A stretch of DNA of 40,869 nucleotides, taken from contig DAOUMU010000154.1 of assembly GCA_034409055.1 (NCBI GenBank), positions 1 through 40,869 of the forward strand. Reading direction: 5' to 3'. The notes under the pieces are model-generated. The model worked only from the letters and a program-made list of their open reading frames with translations, had not been told where the DNA came from and ran no database searches. The translations under genes were made by a program, and so were the position numbers. This DNA is from DAOUMU01 sp034409055 (GTDB lineage: Bacteria > Chloroflexota > Anaerolineae > 4572-78 > J111). Positions 37,885 through 40,869 of the stretch are shown in pieces; position 1 is the stretch's first letter, and each line of letters starts with the position of its first letter.

Positions 37885-40725
37885 TTACTGTAAGACCCAG
37901 TTGTTGCCCCCATCTGTGCTTTTAAAGAGCCCGCCGCCCGTAGCGGCTATAACAATATCAGGATTGGTGGGATGAACGGCGATAGACTTAACGTAATGAG
38001 GCTGACCGGTGGCCGAGTTGGTATTCAAACCGTTGCTGACGCTGTCCCAACTCTTTCCCCCATCGGTACTTTTGAAAATGCCCTTGGCAAAGCGGTCGTC
38101 CTCATAACCGGTGCCGGCATAAATGATGTTGGGGTTGCTCGGGGCAAAGACAATGGCGGAATAGGCCGAGTCGGCCCCGCCAAAAATCAGCCCATTACTG
38201 GCCGAGACGAAATCGGCCGCGTTTTCGGTTCTGATAATCCCGGCCTCGTAGGAGTTAATGCCGGCCAGATAAACATCTTTTTGAGTAGGATGGGCGATCA
38301 GACTGTAGGTGCCTTTGCCGGTATTACCGGCCAACTGCTTAAAATTACGGCCAGAGTCGACCGATTTATAAATCGAACCGAACTCGCCGCCGATAAAGAC
38401 AATATCGTGGTTAAACGGATCGACCGTAATACTGGTTAACCGGCCTCTGCCCAGGCCATTACCAAAACCATCAGAGAGCCAAGTTTCACCGCCATCGGTA
38501 GAAACCACCAGGGTGGAGCCAATGCCAGCATAGAGCAGATTGGGATTGGCCGGGTCAATGGTCACGACATCCACGGCCTGGTTGGCCGTACTCAGGCCGT
38601 TGCCGAAAGCTTTCCAGGTGTTGCCGCCGTCGTCTGATCTGAGTACGGCGTTCCAGGTGGGGGCGTAAAGACGAGCCGGATTGGTTGAGTCGATGGTGAA
38701 AGCAGTGACGGCCGAAGCAGCCAAATCCATTTTGGCCCAGGGCCCATCACCCCCATTGGTGCTTTTGTAAATCCCATCCCCTTTGACCAGAACATAAACT
38801 TCTTTGGGATTCTTTAGATTGATATCCACATCGGTTACTTCTCGAACGCCGATCTGAGGAACGGACACCTCGGATTTGAGGGGAATGAGCGTAGGACCGG
38901 CCGGGATGGGGGAGGGGGTGACAGTCGGCGTGGTGGCTTTGGTTGGGATGGCAGTCGGCATTGCTTTCGTCGTTGGCGTGGCCGTAGGGGGGATTTCGGT
39001 TGGCGTGGCTGTGGGTGGTACTGGCGTGGGGGTAACCGTCTCCGTCGGGGTATTTTCGACCGTGACTGTTTTTTCGGCGGCACTGACCTCGGTGACCGTA
39101 GCCGTAGCAGCCTCTTGTTCGGCCTGGCGAGTTTTAGCAGCAGCCTCGGCCCGGGCTTGAGTTGTCATCGTCATCTCGGCCTCAGCCGCAATTGCTTCAG
39201 CCGTTTGCGTTTCAGCTACCATAGCATTTTGAGCCACGGCGGTGGCCGTAGCGGAGGAGGAGGCCGTTGAGCTGATCAGGAAATAAGCCGTAGCCCCCAG
39301 GAGGCCCAGTAAAATCACTACGGCGGCAATGATCGGTATCAGTATGCTCACTTTTTTAGGACGGGCCGGTTGAGCAGCCACCGGTGGGGGTGAAACTGGT
39401 TGCACAGAGGGAAGGGGGGAAGGGACAGGCGGGACTGAAACGGGTGGGGGAGTAGAGCGTATGTCTGGTTCAAAAACAGTCCCTATTTCCTCGTCTGTGG
39501 CTGAGGCTACTTTTGATGGGAGTGGCGCCACCCTGGCCGGTTGATTTGTGGTTAAACTAAAACGAGCCGGACCGATCATCAAAACATCGCCCGGCTTCAT
39601 CGGGTGCCACTCTAATCCCAGGCGGTGGTCGTTGAGAAAGGTGCCATTGGCACTGCCGTTATCCATCACCAGGCAGCGTTGCCCCTCCATACGGATCAGG
39701 GCATGCTGGCGGGAGACACGCTCAGCTTTGACCATCACATCGGCATTGGAATGACGGCCAATCACCAGAGACTCCGGGCCCAGGGCGTAGCCCAGGCCGG
39801 TCGGGTCAACCAGCCAATGGGTTGTGACGGCGGCAGGAGCCACCGCCGGCTCGATCTCCGCAGACTTGACGGTGCCTGGTAAGGTATCTTCCTTATCCTG
39901 CCTGGCTTTAGTCAACAAATCAAGCGCAGTCTGCAACTCTTTTTTCCAGGCCGCTACGGATTGAGGCCGGTCCTCCCTTTGCGGTTGCATAGCATACATA
40001 ATGGCCTGAGAAGTTTGATTGCTCAAGGCGGTGTTGATGACATTGGGGGGTTTAAACTTGGCCTTGCTGACCAACAAGCTAATACTATCCGGCGGCTTTT
40101 TGCCGGTCAGGACGGCGTACAAGGTGGCCCCCAGGGAGTAAACATCGGACACCGGCGTGGTGCCAATGCCACTATATTGCTCCGGTGGGGAAAAGCCGGG
40201 CGTGACGGCCTGGGCGCCGGTTCGGGTGCGGCTGCCGGCCTCAGCCATTTTAGCAATGCCAAAATCGACCAGCACCGCCCGGTTGTCAGGTGTAATTTTG
40301 ATATTCTGGGGCTTGATATCGCGGTGAATAATGGGCAGCTCTCGCCGGTGCAGGTAGCTGACCGCGTCGCACACTTCAAGCATATACTCAATCGCCTGGG
40401 CCTCCGCCAGGGGATGCCCCTGCTTTTTGACCAGCGCCCACAAATCCTGCCCCTCAATAAAATCCATCACCAGATAGTACTGGCCTTCGAAATTGAAGTG
40501 ATGAAACACCCGGGGCAGACCGGGATGGCGCAGGCGGGCCAGAATCCGGGCTTCTTGTTGAAACTGTTGGATGTTTTGGGGCGTTTGAAAAAAATTCTCC
40601 TTAATGGCCACCGGAATGCTGAGGGTCATATCAAAACCCCGGTAAATGGCTCCCATACCACCGTGGGCCAGTAGCCGGTCGATGCGAAAGCGGTTTTCTA
40701 AAACGGTATCTTCAGGCAGAGTCAT
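37885..40725 (-). CDS. Receptor Ser/Thr protein kinase with FHA domain and outer beta-propeller
   Basis: A 946-residue transmembrane kinase. The Pkn2-type kinase domain (about 12-272) is complete: GGMG loop, Lys42, HRDIKPQN with Asp137, and DFG (155-157). An FHA domain (about 318-395) shows LVIGRHSNADV, VSRQHALI and NGSANGTFLN, so it can bind phosphothreonine. A Pro-rich region and one membrane span (about 460-486) follow. Outside come an Ala/Glu coiled coil (about 500-555), a TPTP linker, and a BNR-type propeller (about 630-946) with repeated YKSTNGGD, LRSDDGGNTW and FKSTDGGKSW blades, as in Ycf48- or sortilin-like proteins. GAGGAGAG lies upstream of the ATG. It should sense an outer ligand and phosphorylate proteins inside. 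Confidence 0.92.
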   Translation of the reverse strand: MTLPEDTVLENRFRIDRLLAHGGMGAIYRGFDMTLSIPVAIKENFFQTPQNIQQFQQEARILARLRHPGLPRVFHHFNFEGQYYLVMDFIEGQDLWALVKKQGHPLAEAQAIEYMLEVCDAVSYLHRRELPIIHRDIKPQNIKITPDNRAVLVDFGIAKMAEAGSRTRTGAQAVTPGFSPPEQYSGIGTTPVSDVYSLGATLYAVLTGKKPPDSISLLVSKAKFKPPNVINTALSNQTSQAIMYAMQPQREDRPQSVAAWKKELQTALDLLTKARQDKEDTLPGTVKSAEIEPAVAPAAVTTHWLVDPTGLGYALGPESLVIGRHSNADVMVKAERVSRQHALIRMEGQRCLVMDNGSANGTFLNDHRLGLEWHPMKPGDVLMIGPARFSLTTNQPARVAPLPSKVASATDEEIGTVFEPDIRSTPPPVSVPPVPSPLPSVQPVSPPPVAAQPARPKKVSILIPIIAAVVILLGLLGATAYFLISSTASSSATATAVAQNAMVAETQTAEAIAAEAEMTMTTQARAEAAAKTRQAEQEAATATVTEVSAAEKTVTVENTPTETVTPTPVPPTATPTEIPPTATPTTKAMPTAIPTKATTPTVTPSPIPAGPTLIPLKSEVSVPQIGVREVTDVDINLKNPKEVYVLVKGDGIYKSTNGGDGPWAKMDLAASAVTAFTIDSTNPARLYAPTWNAVLRSDDGGNTWKAFGNGLSTANQAVDVVTIDPANPNLLYAGIGSTLVVSTDGGETWLSDGFGNGLGRGRLTSITVDPFNHDIVFIGGEFGSIYKSVDSGRNFKQLAGNTGKGTYSLIAHPTQKDVYLAGINSYEAGIIRTENAADFVSASNGLIFGGADSAYSAIVFAPSNPNIIYAGTGYEDDRFAKGIFKSTDGGKSWDSVSNGLNTNSATGQPHYVKSIAVHPTNPDIVIAATGGGLFKSTDGGNNWVLQ

Positions 40726-40760
40726 GGAGTTGCTCTCCTCATAATAGAAATTTCCTTTTT

Positions 40761-40855
40761 GTGGGACAGACTTTTAGTCTCAGTACATCCAAATATGCTC
40801 TAGCTGGACCAGTGCGAAGACCTGTGAAGCTTTGCTGCCTCCCCGTGGGACAGAC
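40761..40855. repeat. Direct repeat GTGGGACAGAC and related palindrome
   Basis: GTGGGACAGAC occurs at 40761-40771 and 40845-40855. The first copy continues into AGACTTTTAGTCT, a short palindrome like the one at 16442. Otherwise 40726-40869 shows only the ribosome site of the kinase gene and no further gene. Confidence 0.45.
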
Positions 40856-40869
40856 CAGCGGCCAAAACG

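Overview
The window is about 40.9 kb of bacterial chromosome with mid-range GC. The style of the proteins points to a Chloroflexota (Anaerolineae-like) bacterium: DUF11/CSLREA surface proteins with a YLPIVYK-type motif, AAA_35 ATPases, DUF4015 lipoproteins, and many single-pass membrane proteins whose outer domains hang on long Thr-Pro linkers. The phylum call is inference from family content. No marker-gene comparison was possible. There is no transposase, phage gene or CRISPR array.

Layout. 1-525 holds no convincing gene. 583-6351 carries housekeeping and metabolic genes: a lone response regulator, aspartate kinase (lysC), then an operon of metallophosphoesterase, prephenate dehydratase (pheA), LOG-family protein and Eis-like acetyltransferase. 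6627-13598 holds a giant secreted DUF11/beta-helix protein and a membrane-spanning AAA_35 ATPase. 13868-18933 has lon and, on the other strand, a large lipoprotein with a glycosidase-like domain. 19019-21730 is the replication origin: DnaA boxes, dnaA, then more DnaA boxes, AT-rich DNA and a DnaA-trio-like element. 21755-24672 is a tight operon of a small membrane protein, selA, rsmI and a zinc-ribbon protein. 24665-27930 (minus strand) holds a receiver-Roadblock protein and an ECF sigma/membrane anti-sigma pair. A tRNA-Leu(CAA) follows at 28102.

28361-35107 is the most unusual part. Four consecutive genes encode paralogous single-pass proteins, each with an N-terminal cytoplasmic or membrane part, a Thr-Pro linker and a related C-terminal beta domain outside the cell. 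The first three also share a helical domain just outside the membrane. The fourth replaces that N-terminal part with four cyclic-nucleotide-binding-type domains inside the cell. 35458-40725 has a Trm112-like protein, a membrane gluzincin peptidase, pcm, and a receptor Ser/Thr kinase with FHA domain and outer beta-propeller.

Taken together, the accessory half of the window looks like an envelope-sensing region. Several intracellular signalling modules (AAA_35 ATPase, anti-sigma domain, quadruple cNMP domains, kinase plus FHA) are each joined through one membrane span and a Thr/Pro-rich stalk to an outer domain. That these work as a common system is inference; the shared architecture is visible directly.
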